Origin: an uncultured Mailhella sp.
GTDB taxonomy: Bacteria; Desulfobacterota; Desulfovibrionia; Desulfovibrionales; Desulfovibrionaceae
Assembly: GCA_944322635.1 (NCBI GenBank)
Contig: CALUPL010000110.1
Span: 1 to 51,313 of the forward strand
Length of the DNA: 51,313 nt
Reading direction: 5' to 3'
Shown: positions 34,669 to 43,036 of the stretch, piece after piece
Layout: each line of letters starts with the position of its first letter
How positions within the stretch are numbered: the stretch's first letter is position 1
Notes under the pieces: generated by a model
Database searches by the model: none
What the model was told of the DNA's origin: nothing
Seen by the model: only the letters and a program-made list of their open reading frames with translations
Translations under genes and position numbers: made by a program

Positions 34669-36570
34669 TTATGCGACTTTGGGGGCGGAAGTGCCGGAAG
34701 AGCGGCGACGCATGAGCTGAAGGAGCAGAACGACGAGGATCATGGCAAAGCCGAGCATGTCGCTGTAGGAGCCGGGATAAATCATCATGAGGCCGCCCAC
34801 GAACAGCAGAGGACGTTCCCATATCTTGGCCACGGTGACGAGGTATCCCTGAAGTCCGGCAGCCAGACCGACAACACCGATGATGGAGGATATGCAGGCC
34901 ATGACGACTTCCGACGTGGAGCCGATGAGAAGCAGCGCAGGCTGATACACGAACATGAAGGGGATGATGAACGCCACCAGACCAAGCTTGCAGGAAACGA
35001 AGCCGGTTTTCATGGGGTTCGATTCTGCAATGGCTGCACCTGCAAAGGCCGTAACGCATACGGGAGGCGTGATGACGGACAGAATGGCGAAGTAGAACAC
35101 GAACAGATGGGCACTGATCATGGGCACGCCGGCCTTCATGAGGGCGGGAGCGCCGAGAGTGGCCACAATGACGTAGGCGGGAGCCGTGGGCACGCCCATG
35201 CCGAGGATGATGCAGGTGACGGCCAGGAACAGCATGAGAAGGAAGAGGTTGTTGCCGGCCAGATCCGTGATGACGCTTATGAACTTGTAGCCCACGCCCG
35301 TGAGGGTGATGACGCCGACAATGATGCCGGCGGCGGCGCAGCAGGAGGATATCATCATGGCGTTCTTGGAAGAGAGCGCCAGAGCATCCAGAACCCCCTT
35401 GAAGGTGAGTCTGGTTTCCTTGCTGAACTGGGAAATGACGAAGATGGAGGCCGTGGCGAAGAAGGCGGAGGAAATGACGCTTCTTCCCATCCACAGAGCG
35501 GCGATGAGGATGACTATGGGCAGAAGATAGTAGAGCTTTCTGATGACGGTTTTGGCGTCGGGCACGAGTTCTGCGGGCAGATAGCCGAGATTGTTGCGCA
35601 CGGCTTCAAGATGGATCATGGAAAGCAGGGCCCAGTAGTAGAGCACGGCGGGAAGCAGAGCGGCGGTGGCTATGGGCAGGTAGCCGAGACCGGTGAGGTC
35701 GGCCATGATGAAGGCCGCGGCGCCCATGACGGGGGGCATGATCTGGCCGCCCGTGGAGGCCACGGCTTCCACCGCACCGGCAAAGGCGGGCGTGTAGCCG
35801 ACCTTTTTCATGAGCGGAATGGTGAAGATGCCGGTGCTGTACACATTGGCGGGAGAGGAACCGGAAATGGTGCCGAACAGTGCGGAAGCGAAAATGGCCA
35901 CCTTGGCCGGGCCGCCCTGGGACTTCTTGGTAAGCAGGCAGGCCAGATCCATGAACACGCTGCTCATGTTGCTGCGTTCGAGGAACGCGCCGAACATGAT
36001 GAAGGCAAAGATCATGGTGGCGCCCGAGGCGAGACAGGTGCCGAATATGCCGTCGGAGAGCAGGAACTGCATTTCTATGAGGCGGTCATAGGATATGCCG
36101 TTGTGACCGATGGCGGCGGGCAGATGAGAGCCGAAGAGTCCGTAGAGCAGGAAGGCGAGAGCCACGCAGAACAGAGGGAAGCCCGTGGTTCTGCGCGTGA
36201 TTTCGAGCACCAGCAGTATGCAGGCCGTGCCGAGCACCAGATCGACGTTTGTGACTTCGTCCACATACACGATTCTGTTGAGCAGGTTTTCAAGCTCGAC
36301 ATAGAAATAGAGGCCTATGGCAACGGCCACGGCGCAGAGAAGAAGGTCAATGATGATGAAGATGACGGGTTCTTCCTTGCCCTTGTACCTTTTGAGCGGC
36401 GGCACCAGAAGAAAGACCAGAACCATGATGGCCGAAAGGTGGATGCCTCGCAGCAGCGGCGGTTCGAGGATGAAGAAACCGCCGGTAAAGAGTATCTGGA
36501 AAATGGCCAGCGCCACACCCACGGCGTAGGCCACAGGCTTGAGACATGCCCTGTTGACAGAGAGTTTCAC
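34669..36570 (-). CDS. TRAP transporter fused permease 1 (TAXI type)
   Basis: A 633-residue inner-membrane protein in which the small DctQ-like part (about 1-160, four helices) is joined to the large DctM-like part (about 170-620). Characteristic segments are SQGGPAKVAIFASALFGTISG, NVYSTGIFTIPLMKKVGY, EAVASTGGQIMPPVMGAAAF and CIILGMGVPTAPAYVIVATL. It imports the ligand of TAXI protein 1 using a sodium or proton gradient. The start is GTG at 36570 after AAGGAG (MKLSVNRACLK). It is the first gene of unit 2; the matching permease 2 is at 43037-44935. Confidence 0.95.
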   Translation of the reverse strand: MKLSVNRACLKPVAYAVGVALAIFQILFTGGFFILEPPLLRGIHLSAIMVLVFLLVPPLKRYKGKEEPVIFIIIDLLLCAVAVAIGLYFYVELENLLNRIVYVDEVTNVDLVLGTACILLVLEITRRTTGFPLFCVALAFLLYGLFGSHLPAAIGHNGISYDRLIEMQFLLSDGIFGTCLASGATMIFAFIMFGAFLERSNMSSVFMDLACLLTKKSQGGPAKVAIFASALFGTISGSSPANVYSTGIFTIPLMKKVGYTPAFAGAVEAVASTGGQIMPPVMGAAAFIMADLTGLGYLPIATAALLPAVLYYWALLSMIHLEAVRNNLGYLPAELVPDAKTVIRKLYYLLPIVILIAALWMGRSVISSAFFATASIFVISQFSKETRLTFKGVLDALALSSKNAMMISSCCAAAGIIVGVITLTGVGYKFISVITDLAGNNLFLLMLFLAVTCIILGMGVPTAPAYVIVATLGAPALMKAGVPMISAHLFVFYFAILSVITPPVCVTAFAGAAIAESNPMKTGFVSCKLGLVAFIIPFMFVYQPALLLIGSTSEVVMACISSIIGVVGLAAGLQGYLVTVAKIWERPLLFVGGLMMIYPGSYSDMLGFAMILVVLLLQLMRRRSSGTSAPKVA

Positions 36571-36639
36571 GTCTGACTCCTTCCATGAGAGAATGAGGGG
36601 AAAAGCGGGACAGCCCGCATGGTATTTGTTCTTTTTTAT

Positions 36640-36654
36640 GCAAAGAACATGCCA
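36640..36654 (-). promoter_or_regulatory. Sigma-54 promoter, unit 2 (TRAP permease 1)
   Basis: Minus strand TGGCATGTTCTTTGC: the GG at -24 and GC at -12 and their spacing are conserved; T replaces the consensus C after TGGCA. It lies 70 bases before the GTG start at 36570. Confidence 0.82.
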
Positions 36655-36675
36655 TAATCATTCTTTGTCGTATGA

Positions 36676-36688
36676 TATCAATAAATTC
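36676..36688 (+). promoter_or_regulatory. IHF-like site, unit 2
   Basis: TATCAATAAATTC matches WATCAANNNNTTR except at the last position. It lies between the activator sites and the promoter of unit 2. Confidence 0.45.
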
Positions 36689-36753
36689 GGGAAATACCTC
36701 TTGTGACAATAATGAGATATCAGAAAATATCCGGGAGTAAATGTTTATTTTTT

Positions 36754-36778
36754 GGACATTAACCATGTGTACATGTCT
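36754..36778. promoter_or_regulatory. Activator site cluster B
   Basis: GGACAT at 36754 and GTACATGTCT at 36769, 15 bases apart. Over 29 bases (36751-36779) it aligns without gaps with cluster D, the best-conserved cluster. It is 99 bases upstream of the unit 2 promoter. Confidence 0.65.
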
Positions 36779-36779
36779 A

Positions 36780-36847
36780 AAAAATAAACATAAAAAACAT
36801 GGAAAGCCCGTTTTGTTCATAGGGGAACAAAACGGGCTTTCCATGTT
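36780..36847 (-). terminator. Very long hairpin terminator of FadH-like 2
   Basis: A perfect 23-base inverted repeat (36796-36818 with 36825-36847) around a six-base loop, its core being AAAGCCCGTTTTGTTC. On the minus strand it is followed by T6 and more T-rich sequence. It is about 65 bases after the stop codon at 36913 and insulates the unit 2 activator sites from transcription coming from upstream. Confidence 0.88.
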
Positions 36848-36912
36848 GCTTTTTCCACGAGAGAGTTTTTTCCCGCGGATAATGTTTTCAGGGCGCAGCC
36901 GCAGGCAGGTCG

Positions 36913-38829
36913 CTAAAAGGTGAGTGCTGCCTTGAAGCCCGACTCGATGGCGGTCATGATCTTGCCTACTTTTGAGCAGTCGCCCACGGAAATGAAGGAG
37001 ATGCCGGCATCCGTGAGCTCATGGGCCAGCGTGCGGTCGGAGCGGTAGCCCACGGCCACGACCACGGAGGAGAACGGGCCTGTCCAGCGTTCCCTGCCTT
37101 CGGAATCCTTGACGCGTACGGTGCGTTCAGGAGTTATTTCCAGCACCTGCGTGCTTGTGAGTATGGTGGTCTTGCGTTCCTTGAGACGCAGGAGAAGATA
37201 GCGGCGGGTTCTGCTTTCCATGTCTTTGGCAATGTCGGGCTGCATTTCCAGCAGAGTGACGTGTTTTCCCTGTCCGGAGAGCAGATCCGAGGTTTCCGCG
37301 CCTATGAGTCCGCCGCCGAGAACAAGCGGATTATCACCCGTATCCGCGCCGTGAAGAGCTTCGGAAGCCGTCATGGCTCCGGGCACGCGGCAGAAGCCGG
37401 GGAATACGGGCTGGCTGCCCGTGGCCAGAACGACGATATCGGGAGCCTCGCTCTTTACGAGTTCGACACCGGCTTCTTCATTGAAGCGGACATGCACGCC
37501 AGCCTGGGCGAGAGCCTTGTCGTAATAGCCCATGATGCGCCTGAGATCCTGCTTGTAGGGAGGAAGAGAAGCGGTTTCCAAAAGTCCGCCAAGAGCCGGT
37601 CCCTTTTCCAGCAGCGTGACCTTATGGCCTCTTCTGGCGGCAACAAGGGCCGCTTCCATGCCGGCAGGACCGGCGCCGATGACCATGACCTTTTTGGGAG
37701 CGGACGCGGGGGAGAGATCGTAGGCCTTTTCCATGCCGGAAAGAGGATTGAGCGCACAGCCCACGCCCGTTCCGCGGGCCGAGCCGCCTACGCAGCCTTC
37801 GTTGCAGGAAATGCAGCGGATGACGGGCTTGTGAGAGTTCTGAAGCTTGTCGGGAAGGAAGGGGTCGGCTATGAGCGCGCGGCCCATGGCCACGAGATCG
37901 GCCTTTTCTTCCTGGAGAATGCGTTCCGCCACATCTTCGTCGGTAACGCGCCCTGCCACAATGACGGGCACGGCGGCATTGATGCTTTCGCGTATGCTGT
38001 GGGAAAGGTCGGCATTCCAGCCTCTGGGTACGCACGAGGGAGGGGATACCATGAAGTTGGTTTCACGGAGTCCCACGGAAACATGCAGGCCGTTGATTCC
38101 TTCGGCCACCAGAGCGCGGGACAGAGCCTGGGAGTCTTCCAGAGCAATGCCTCCGGCAATGCCTTCCACGGCGCTCATGCGGTAGGTGATGGGAAAATCG
38201 TCGCCTACGCGGCGGCGTACCTCGCGGTACACCTCCAGGGGAAAGCGCATGCGGTTTTCCAGAGAGCCGCCCCAGGAGTCCTGCCGATGGTTGGTATAGG
38301 GAGAAAAGAACTGGCTGATGAGATAGCCGTGAGCACCGTGCAGTTCAATGGCATCCACTCCGGCCTCGCGGGCACGTACGGCGGCGTCGCCCCATGCGGA
38401 AATAAGCATGGCTATTTCTTCTTCGGAAATTTCGCGTGTATCCGTGTAGGAGGTGACCTTGGGAATGGAGGAAACCACGAGCACGGCCTGTCCGGAGGCT
38501 GCGGAGTTGGCGGCCCGCCCGCCGTGCTGCAGCTGGATGGACACGCGTGCGCCGTGCTTTTTCATGCGGGAGACCATGTTTTTCAGTCCCGGAATCATGC
38601 GGTCGTCGGAAAGTCCGAGGCCGCGGGAGAAGGAATTGCCGGAAGGGTGAACATAGGTCGCCTCCAGCGTGACGAGACCGGCCCCGCCCATGGCACGAGT
38701 CTCATAGTAGTTGATCATGCGCTCGGTCACCGTGCCGTCAGCAGCGGCAAACTTGGTGGACATGGGAGGAAAGACTATGCGGTTCCTCAGCGTAAGGGAA
38801 CCGAGCTGAACGGGAGAAAAAAGTTTCAT
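36913..38829 (-). CDS. FadH-like NADH:flavin oxidoreductase 2 (2,4-dienoyl/enoate reductase family)
   Basis: A 638-residue flavo-iron-sulfur enzyme with the standard family features. The barrel (about 1-340) carries QLQHGGRA, HGAHGYLISQFFSPYTNHRQDSWGGS and GRALIADPFLPDK. The cluster motif CISCNEGC...CALNP has CX2CX3CX11C spacing as in FadH. The FAD domain has VMVIGAGPAGMEAALVAARRGH, and the NAD region has PLVLGGGLIGAETSDLL. It should reduce an activated C=C bond with NAD(P)H. It is more canonical than copy 1 at 29083-31146. The start at 38829 follows GGAG; an earlier in-frame ATG lacks such a site. It is transcribed alone from its own sigma-54 promoter, divergent from the activator gene. Confidence 0.93.
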   Translation of the reverse strand: MKLFSPVQLGSLTLRNRIVFPPMSTKFAAADGTVTERMINYYETRAMGGAGLVTLEATYVHPSGNSFSRGLGLSDDRMIPGLKNMVSRMKKHGARVSIQLQHGGRAANSAASGQAVLVVSSIPKVTSYTDTREISEEEIAMLISAWGDAAVRAREAGVDAIELHGAHGYLISQFFSPYTNHRQDSWGGSLENRMRFPLEVYREVRRRVGDDFPITYRMSAVEGIAGGIALEDSQALSRALVAEGINGLHVSVGLRETNFMVSPPSCVPRGWNADLSHSIRESINAAVPVIVAGRVTDEDVAERILQEEKADLVAMGRALIADPFLPDKLQNSHKPVIRCISCNEGCVGGSARGTGVGCALNPLSGMEKAYDLSPASAPKKVMVIGAGPAGMEAALVAARRGHKVTLLEKGPALGGLLETASLPPYKQDLRRIMGYYDKALAQAGVHVRFNEEAGVELVKSEAPDIVVLATGSQPVFPGFCRVPGAMTASEALHGADTGDNPLVLGGGLIGAETSDLLSGQGKHVTLLEMQPDIAKDMESRTRRYLLLRLKERKTTILTSTQVLEITPERTVRVKDSEGRERWTGPFSSVVVAVGYRSDRTLAHELTDAGISFISVGDCSKVGKIMTAIESGFKAALTF

Positions 38830-38885
38830 GATTTTGGCTCCATCAGAAGAAGAGAAAAGACGAATTCTGTGCCGAATGGAATGTT

Positions 38886-38900
38886 GCAATAATCATGCCA
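38886..38900 (-). promoter_or_regulatory. Sigma-54 promoter, unit 3 (FadH-like 2)
   Basis: Minus strand TGGCATGATTATTGC, with GG at -24 and GC at -12. It lies 57 bases before the start codon at 38829. Confidence 0.84.
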
Positions 38901-38965
38901 TAGGTAATTATATATTTTTTATAATAATTACAGTATGTTGCGATTTTTACTCATGACCAAAATAT

Positions 38966-38989
38966 AGACATGTAGTTATAGACATGTCC
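38966..38989. promoter_or_regulatory. Activator site cluster C
   Basis: AGACATGT (38966-38973) and AGACATGTCC (38980-38989), 14 bases apart. It is 65 bases upstream of the unit 3 promoter and also only about 50 bases before the start codon of the divergent activator gene, so it could mediate autoregulation. Confidence 0.7.
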
Positions 38990-39036
38990 AAGGCTTGAGT
39001 GTATTCTGATACGAAAACTCGTCCAAAGGAGTCCGC

Positions 39037-40980
39037 ATGAACAGGCAGCGCAACAGAGAAAGCATTTATCAGGAGTGGGAACGCTTTCAGAGCGGACAGC
39101 AGGTGGATGAGTCCGTCATAGCCCCGTACATACTCCGTTCGTGGCAGCGTTGCCGCCTTCTTCATGTGGATCCCGACGAGGGAAGCAGGCGCCGACTTGA
39201 ACCGCGGGAGCTCGATAAGACGCTGCGCAAGAACGCACTTCTCATACGCATAGCCAGGGGCATCATGGAGAGGCTCTACAGTCCCATCAGCTCTTCCGGC
39301 AGCATCATTTCCATCTCCGATGCCAACGGCGTCATATTGTCGTGTCTGAGGGACGAAAAGAAAAGCTATCCCATTCCCAATATCGAGCCGGGCAGCATAG
39401 CTCTTGAAAGTTCTTCGGGCAGCAACGCCATCAACATATGCCTTGTGGAAAAAAGATCCGTGGAAACCTGGGCGGCCGAGCACTACTGCCGTATGCTGCA
39501 CAACTGGTTCTGCGCTGCGGCCCCCATATGGAATACCAAGCATGAGCTTGTCGGCGTGCTCAACGTCACGCTTCCGTGGGATATGTTCCATACCCACACG
39601 CAGGGCATGATAGAAAGTGCCGCCTATGCCATTTCGGAGCAGCTTCGTCTCCATTTTCTTCTGGAGGAGCAGCGCGTCATATTCGAAATGATGGACGAGG
39701 GACTGGTGGTGCTCGATGCCGACGGAACCATCCGCTTCATCAACAAGAAGGCTCAGCAGATGCTGTCTCTTTCCAGTCTGAACGGAGTGAAGCAGATCAG
39801 CGACATCATTTTATCCAAGGACATTCTGCGCGCCATGCTTTCGGAAAAGGCCAGCTTCATGGATCAGGAAGCCATGCTGGAGCTCAAGACGGGCACCTTG
39901 AGCTGCATGCTTTCGGTTCCCTGCACGGGGGAGGGCGGCAGTCGCGTGGTCACGCTGAGGGAAGTGAAAAGAATCAAGGAATCGGCGGCCCGCGTCACCG
40001 GGGCCAAGGCCGTGTTCACGTTCAATCATATCGTGGGGGCATCGCCCGCGCTGCAGAACGTCATTCAGATGGCGCGAAAGGCGGCCAAGAGCGATGCGAC
40101 AACCCTCATACTCGGCGAGAGCGGCACGGGCAAGGAGCTTTTTGCCCAGTCCATGCACAACGCCAGCAGCCGGGCTACGGGAGCGTTCATTACCGTGAAC
40201 TGCGGAGCTCTTCCCCGAGAGCTGGTGCAGAGTGAGCTGTTCGGCTATGACGAGGGCGCGTTTACCGGAGCGAGCCGTCTGGGCAAGCCGGGAAAATTCG
40301 AGCTGGCCGACAACGGCACCATTTTTCTGGACGAAATAGGAGAAATGCCCATGGACGCGCAGGTCTCGCTTCTGCGTCTTCTGCAGAACGGCGAGGTCAC
40401 GCGCGTAGGCAGCAAGTACACGCGTCAGGTCAACGTTCGCGTCATAGCCGCCACCAACCGCAATCTTCAGGAATCCATACGGGAAAAGTCCTTCCGCGAG
40501 GATCTTTATTACCGCCTCAACGTGGTTTCGCTGAATATTCCGCCGCTCAGAGAAAGACGGTCGGACATCCGTTTGCTCACGCAGCACTTTCTTTCCCATT
40601 TCATGATGACGCAGAACAATCCCGAGCTGCGCATGACCGAAGACGTGCTGAGAATACTGGAAGGCTATTCCTGGCCCGGCAACGTTCGCGAGCTGGAAAA
40701 TACCGTGGAGCGCATGGTGTTCATGGCGCCCGATTCCGGTCTCATTGATGTGGATTCCGTACCGTACAATATCATGCATGGTTCTTCCGTCGGTCATATT
40801 TCGGAAAAAGCCGCTTCCATGCCGGGATTTTTGCAGATGCAGGAAAAGGAGAGCATTCTCAGGGTGCTTCAGGAGAGCGGCGGCAACATTCGGGCCACAG
40901 CCCAGAAGCTTGGAATCTCCCGCAGCGGTCTTTATGTAAAAATGAAGAAGTTCGGTATTTCTCCGAATGAGTGCCGCTAG
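39037..40980 (+). CDS. Sigma-54-dependent activator, AcoR/DhaR type
   Basis: A 647-residue enhancer-binding protein and the likely master regulator of the surrounding genes. The N-terminal part (SVIAPYILRSWQRC) leads into a GAF-like sensor (about 75-210) with the AcoR-type stretch AEHYCRMLHNWFCAAAPIWN. A PAS domain follows (about 225-320; FEMMDEGLVVLDADGTIRFINKKAQ), then the AAA+ domain (about 345-580) with GESGTGKE (Walker A, about 359), EGAFTGAS (sigma-54 contact loop, about 406) and FLDEIGEM (Walker B, about 430). The C-terminal Fis-type helix-turn-helix has NIRATAQKLGISRSGLYVKMKKFG. There is no receiver domain, so activity is probably set by a small molecule bound to GAF or PAS, plausibly the substrate of the regulon. 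AAGGAG precedes the start. Confidence 0.95.
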   Translation: MNRQRNRESIYQEWERFQSGQQVDESVIAPYILRSWQRCRLLHVDPDEGSRRRLEPRELDKTLRKNALLIRIARGIMERLYSPISSSGSIISISDANGVILSCLRDEKKSYPIPNIEPGSIALESSSGSNAINICLVEKRSVETWAAEHYCRMLHNWFCAAAPIWNTKHELVGVLNVTLPWDMFHTHTQGMIESAAYAISEQLRLHFLLEEQRVIFEMMDEGLVVLDADGTIRFINKKAQQMLSLSSLNGVKQISDIILSKDILRAMLSEKASFMDQEAMLELKTGTLSCMLSVPCTGEGGSRVVTLREVKRIKESAARVTGAKAVFTFNHIVGASPALQNVIQMARKAAKSDATTLILGESGTGKELFAQSMHNASSRATGAFITVNCGALPRELVQSELFGYDEGAFTGASRLGKPGKFELADNGTIFLDEIGEMPMDAQVSLLRLLQNGEVTRVGSKYTRQVNVRVIAATNRNLQESIREKSFREDLYYRLNVVSLNIPPLRERRSDIRLLTQHFLSHFMMTQNNPELRMTEDVLRILEGYSWPGNVRELENTVERMVFMAPDSGLIDVDSVPYNIMHGSSVGHISEKAASMPGFLQMQEKESILRVLQESGGNIRATAQKLGISRSGLYVKMKKFGISPNECR

Positions 40981-41116
40981 CGGCATCAGGCTCGGGAACG
41001 TAAAAGAGCTTTCACGGCATTTTGAAGGGCAAGGTCTCTTTTTTTCGAATTCCGGAGAAGACGACGGAGCGAGTCGCGCGTTCAAGCAGCAATAGCCGAT
41101 GAAAGAGCAAAGGAAA

Positions 41117-41149
41117 GGGCGGTTTCTCTGCAGAGAAACCGCCCTTTTT
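41117..41149. terminator. Bidirectional terminator between activator and TAXI binding protein 2
   Basis: A perfect 28-base palindrome (GGGCGGTTTCTCTG and its complement, 41117-41144) followed by T5 on the plus strand, and by a weaker T-rich run on the minus strand (CTTTCCTTTGC). It ends the activator gene and the unit 4 operon. Confidence 0.88.
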
Positions 41150-41168
41150 CAGCTTCGTTCAGACAGGC

Positions 41169-42158
41169 TTACTGGATATAGCCCATTTCCTTGTAGTACT
41201 TGGCCGCACCGGGATGCAGCGGAACGGCGAGGCCGGTTCCGGCTTCCTTGGCGGTGAAGCTCTTCCAGAAGGGGCTGGCGATGACGATGTCGTCGCGGCT
41301 TTCGCAAATGGCCTTCACGAGCTTGTACACGGTGTCTTCGGGCACGTTTTTGTTGACCATGAGTTCGGTGCTGGCGGACACGGTGACGATGTCGTGGCCG
41401 AACTTGCCGTCATAGTAGGAAGCAGGAATGACGCCGCGGTCGAGACCGTACTTTTCGTGCACGGCCTGAATGACCTTTTCGCTCACGGGCAGAATGTCGA
41501 GATCGACGCTGTTCATCATGTCGCGTACGATGAAGGCTTCGCCGGGTCCGATCCACAGGGCGATGTCGAGCTGGCCGTCCTTCATCATGGCAGCCGCGTC
41601 GTTGGTGGAAGGCGTATAGACCTTTCCACCCCAGTCGGTGATGTTCTTCTGCGTGATGCCGTATTCTTCAAGAATCCAGCGGCCGAACAGATAGGAGTTG
41701 CCGGCCGTCTGGCTCATGGAAATGCGTATGGGCATTTTCTTTTCGGCAATCTGTTCCAGGGAAGTGATGCCGGAAGCCTTGTTCACGATGAAATGCATGA
41801 GGGTGGAGTCATGCAGGTTGAGCATGCCCATGACGTTTTCGGCAGGCTTCTTGTAGGGGGCAATGCCTTTGGCGGCAGCGGCTATGACGGAGTGAGCGGC
41901 AATGCCGAAGTCGCTGGCGCCGCGGTCAACGTGCAGAACGTTGGCCAGACCGCCGCCGGGGAAGATGGCCACGTCGATGTCCGGATAGTGGGTGGAAATG
42001 GCCTTGCCCATGGCGCCTACGCCTACGTACCAGGCACCGCCGGCGGGAGAGGCGGCAGCTTTAAGTTCGGTGTATGACTTGGCGAGGGCAGGAGTGGTGC
42101 ACACGGCTGCTACGGCTACGGCCGCAGTCAGGCGCTTAAGAATGGAAGTGAAGTTCAT
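41169..42158 (-). CDS. TAXI-family TRAP transporter solute-binding protein 2
   Basis: A 329-residue periplasmic receptor. Its signal peptide (MNFTSILKRLTAAVAVAAVC, cleavage after ALA near 26) is followed by AAASPAGGAWYVGVGAMGKAI, RISMSQTAGNSYLFGRWIL, GQLDIALWIGPGEAFIV and a C-terminal LHPGAAKYYKEMGYI. It is clearly paralogous to TAXI protein 1, although the ligand-facing segments differ (PRGSASEVM against QTAGNSYLF), so the two may bind related but different acids. The start at 42158 follows GAGGAGG, one base after the stop of the amidohydrolase-like gene. It is the last gene of unit 4. Confidence 0.94.
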   Translation of the reverse strand: MNFTSILKRLTAAVAVAAVCTTPALAKSYTELKAAASPAGGAWYVGVGAMGKAISTHYPDIDVAIFPGGGLANVLHVDRGASDFGIAAHSVIAAAAKGIAPYKKPAENVMGMLNLHDSTLMHFIVNKASGITSLEQIAEKKMPIRISMSQTAGNSYLFGRWILEEYGITQKNITDWGGKVYTPSTNDAAAMMKDGQLDIALWIGPGEAFIVRDMMNSVDLDILPVSEKVIQAVHEKYGLDRGVIPASYYDGKFGHDIVTVSASTELMVNKNVPEDTVYKLVKAICESRDDIVIASPFWKSFTAKEAGTGLAVPLHPGAAKYYKEMGYIQ

Positions 42159-42159
42159 A

Positions 42160-43011
42160 TTAGGCCTCCTCGGGCAGGTTGAGCTTCAGAACCTTGGCAG
42201 CATTCTTCCAGAGCAGCTTGGGCAGCACTTCGGGCTTGAACAGGCCCTTGAAGTGCTTCACGCAGTCCACGATGGGCATGAGCGGATACGCGGAGCCGTA
42301 GAGGAAGCGATCCTGCATGAAGTTGTTGGCCGCCATGATGTAGTCCATGCAGCCGGAGCAGTTGAACAGGTACATGTCGGGGCAGAGATAGATGTTCTTC
42401 TGGAAGAAGCACACGCCGAGAATCTGCTGCACCCAGGGCCAGCCGCCATGGGAAATGATGAAGTTGGTCTTCGGGAAGTCGGCGGCGATGCGGTTGATGA
42501 TTTTGGGGTTGCTGTAGGTGATGTCGGGGCCGGCACGTCCTCCGAGCATGAGGATGATCGGAATCTGATGTTCTTCGCACAGCTCATAGATGGGGTAGAT
42601 GCGGGGATCATCGGCATACATGGGTCTGTCGAGAGCACCGGGTTCCATGCACACGCCCTTGAGGGGGCCGTTGAGCACGGTACGGTGAATTTCTTCCAGA
42701 GATTCCGACTTCTTGGAGGCGTTCAGGCCTGCAATGCCCACAAAGCGGCCGGGGAAGTCGTCGAGCAGCTTGATGATGTCGTCGTTGGAAATGGTTCCCT
42801 TGAAGTGGCCGTTGCGGCCGGGGATCACGCCCATGGTGACGCCCGCCTCATCCATTTCCTGGAGCATGAGTTCGGGAGACTTCTTGGTTACGGAAGGGGC
42901 CTGCTTCATGGAGAAGGATGCAGTCAGCTTTGCAGTGCGTTCCACGTTGTCGTAAACGCCGATGTTGAGGAAGCCTCGCGCCGGGGGACGCATACGGAAG
43001 TCGATGATCAT
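42160..43011 (-). CDS. Amidohydrolase-2 fold protein 2, metal ligands missing
   Basis: A 283-residue protein of exactly the same length as paralogue 1 (32525-33376) and clearly similar throughout. It begins MIIDFRMRPPARGFLN, again without the strand-1 His-x-His. It keeps HGGWPWVQQIL and PDMYLFN, and has YGSAYPL where active relatives have GSDxP. Because both copies show the same changes, these are a family feature rather than random decay. AAGGAG precedes the start at 43011. It lies between permease 2 and TAXI protein 2, so in both copies the fold is genetically tied to acid uptake. The reaction is unknown. Confidence 0.88.
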   Translation of the reverse strand: MIIDFRMRPPARGFLNIGVYDNVERTAKLTASFSMKQAPSVTKKSPELMLQEMDEAGVTMGVIPGRNGHFKGTISNDDIIKLLDDFPGRFVGIAGLNASKKSESLEEIHRTVLNGPLKGVCMEPGALDRPMYADDPRIYPIYELCEEHQIPIILMLGGRAGPDITYSNPKIINRIAADFPKTNFIISHGGWPWVQQILGVCFFQKNIYLCPDMYLFNCSGCMDYIMAANNFMQDRFLYGSAYPLMPIVDCVKHFKGLFKPEVLPKLLWKNAAKVLKLNLPEEA

Positions 43012-43036
43012 GGAAAAGACTCCTTATGGGAAAGGG

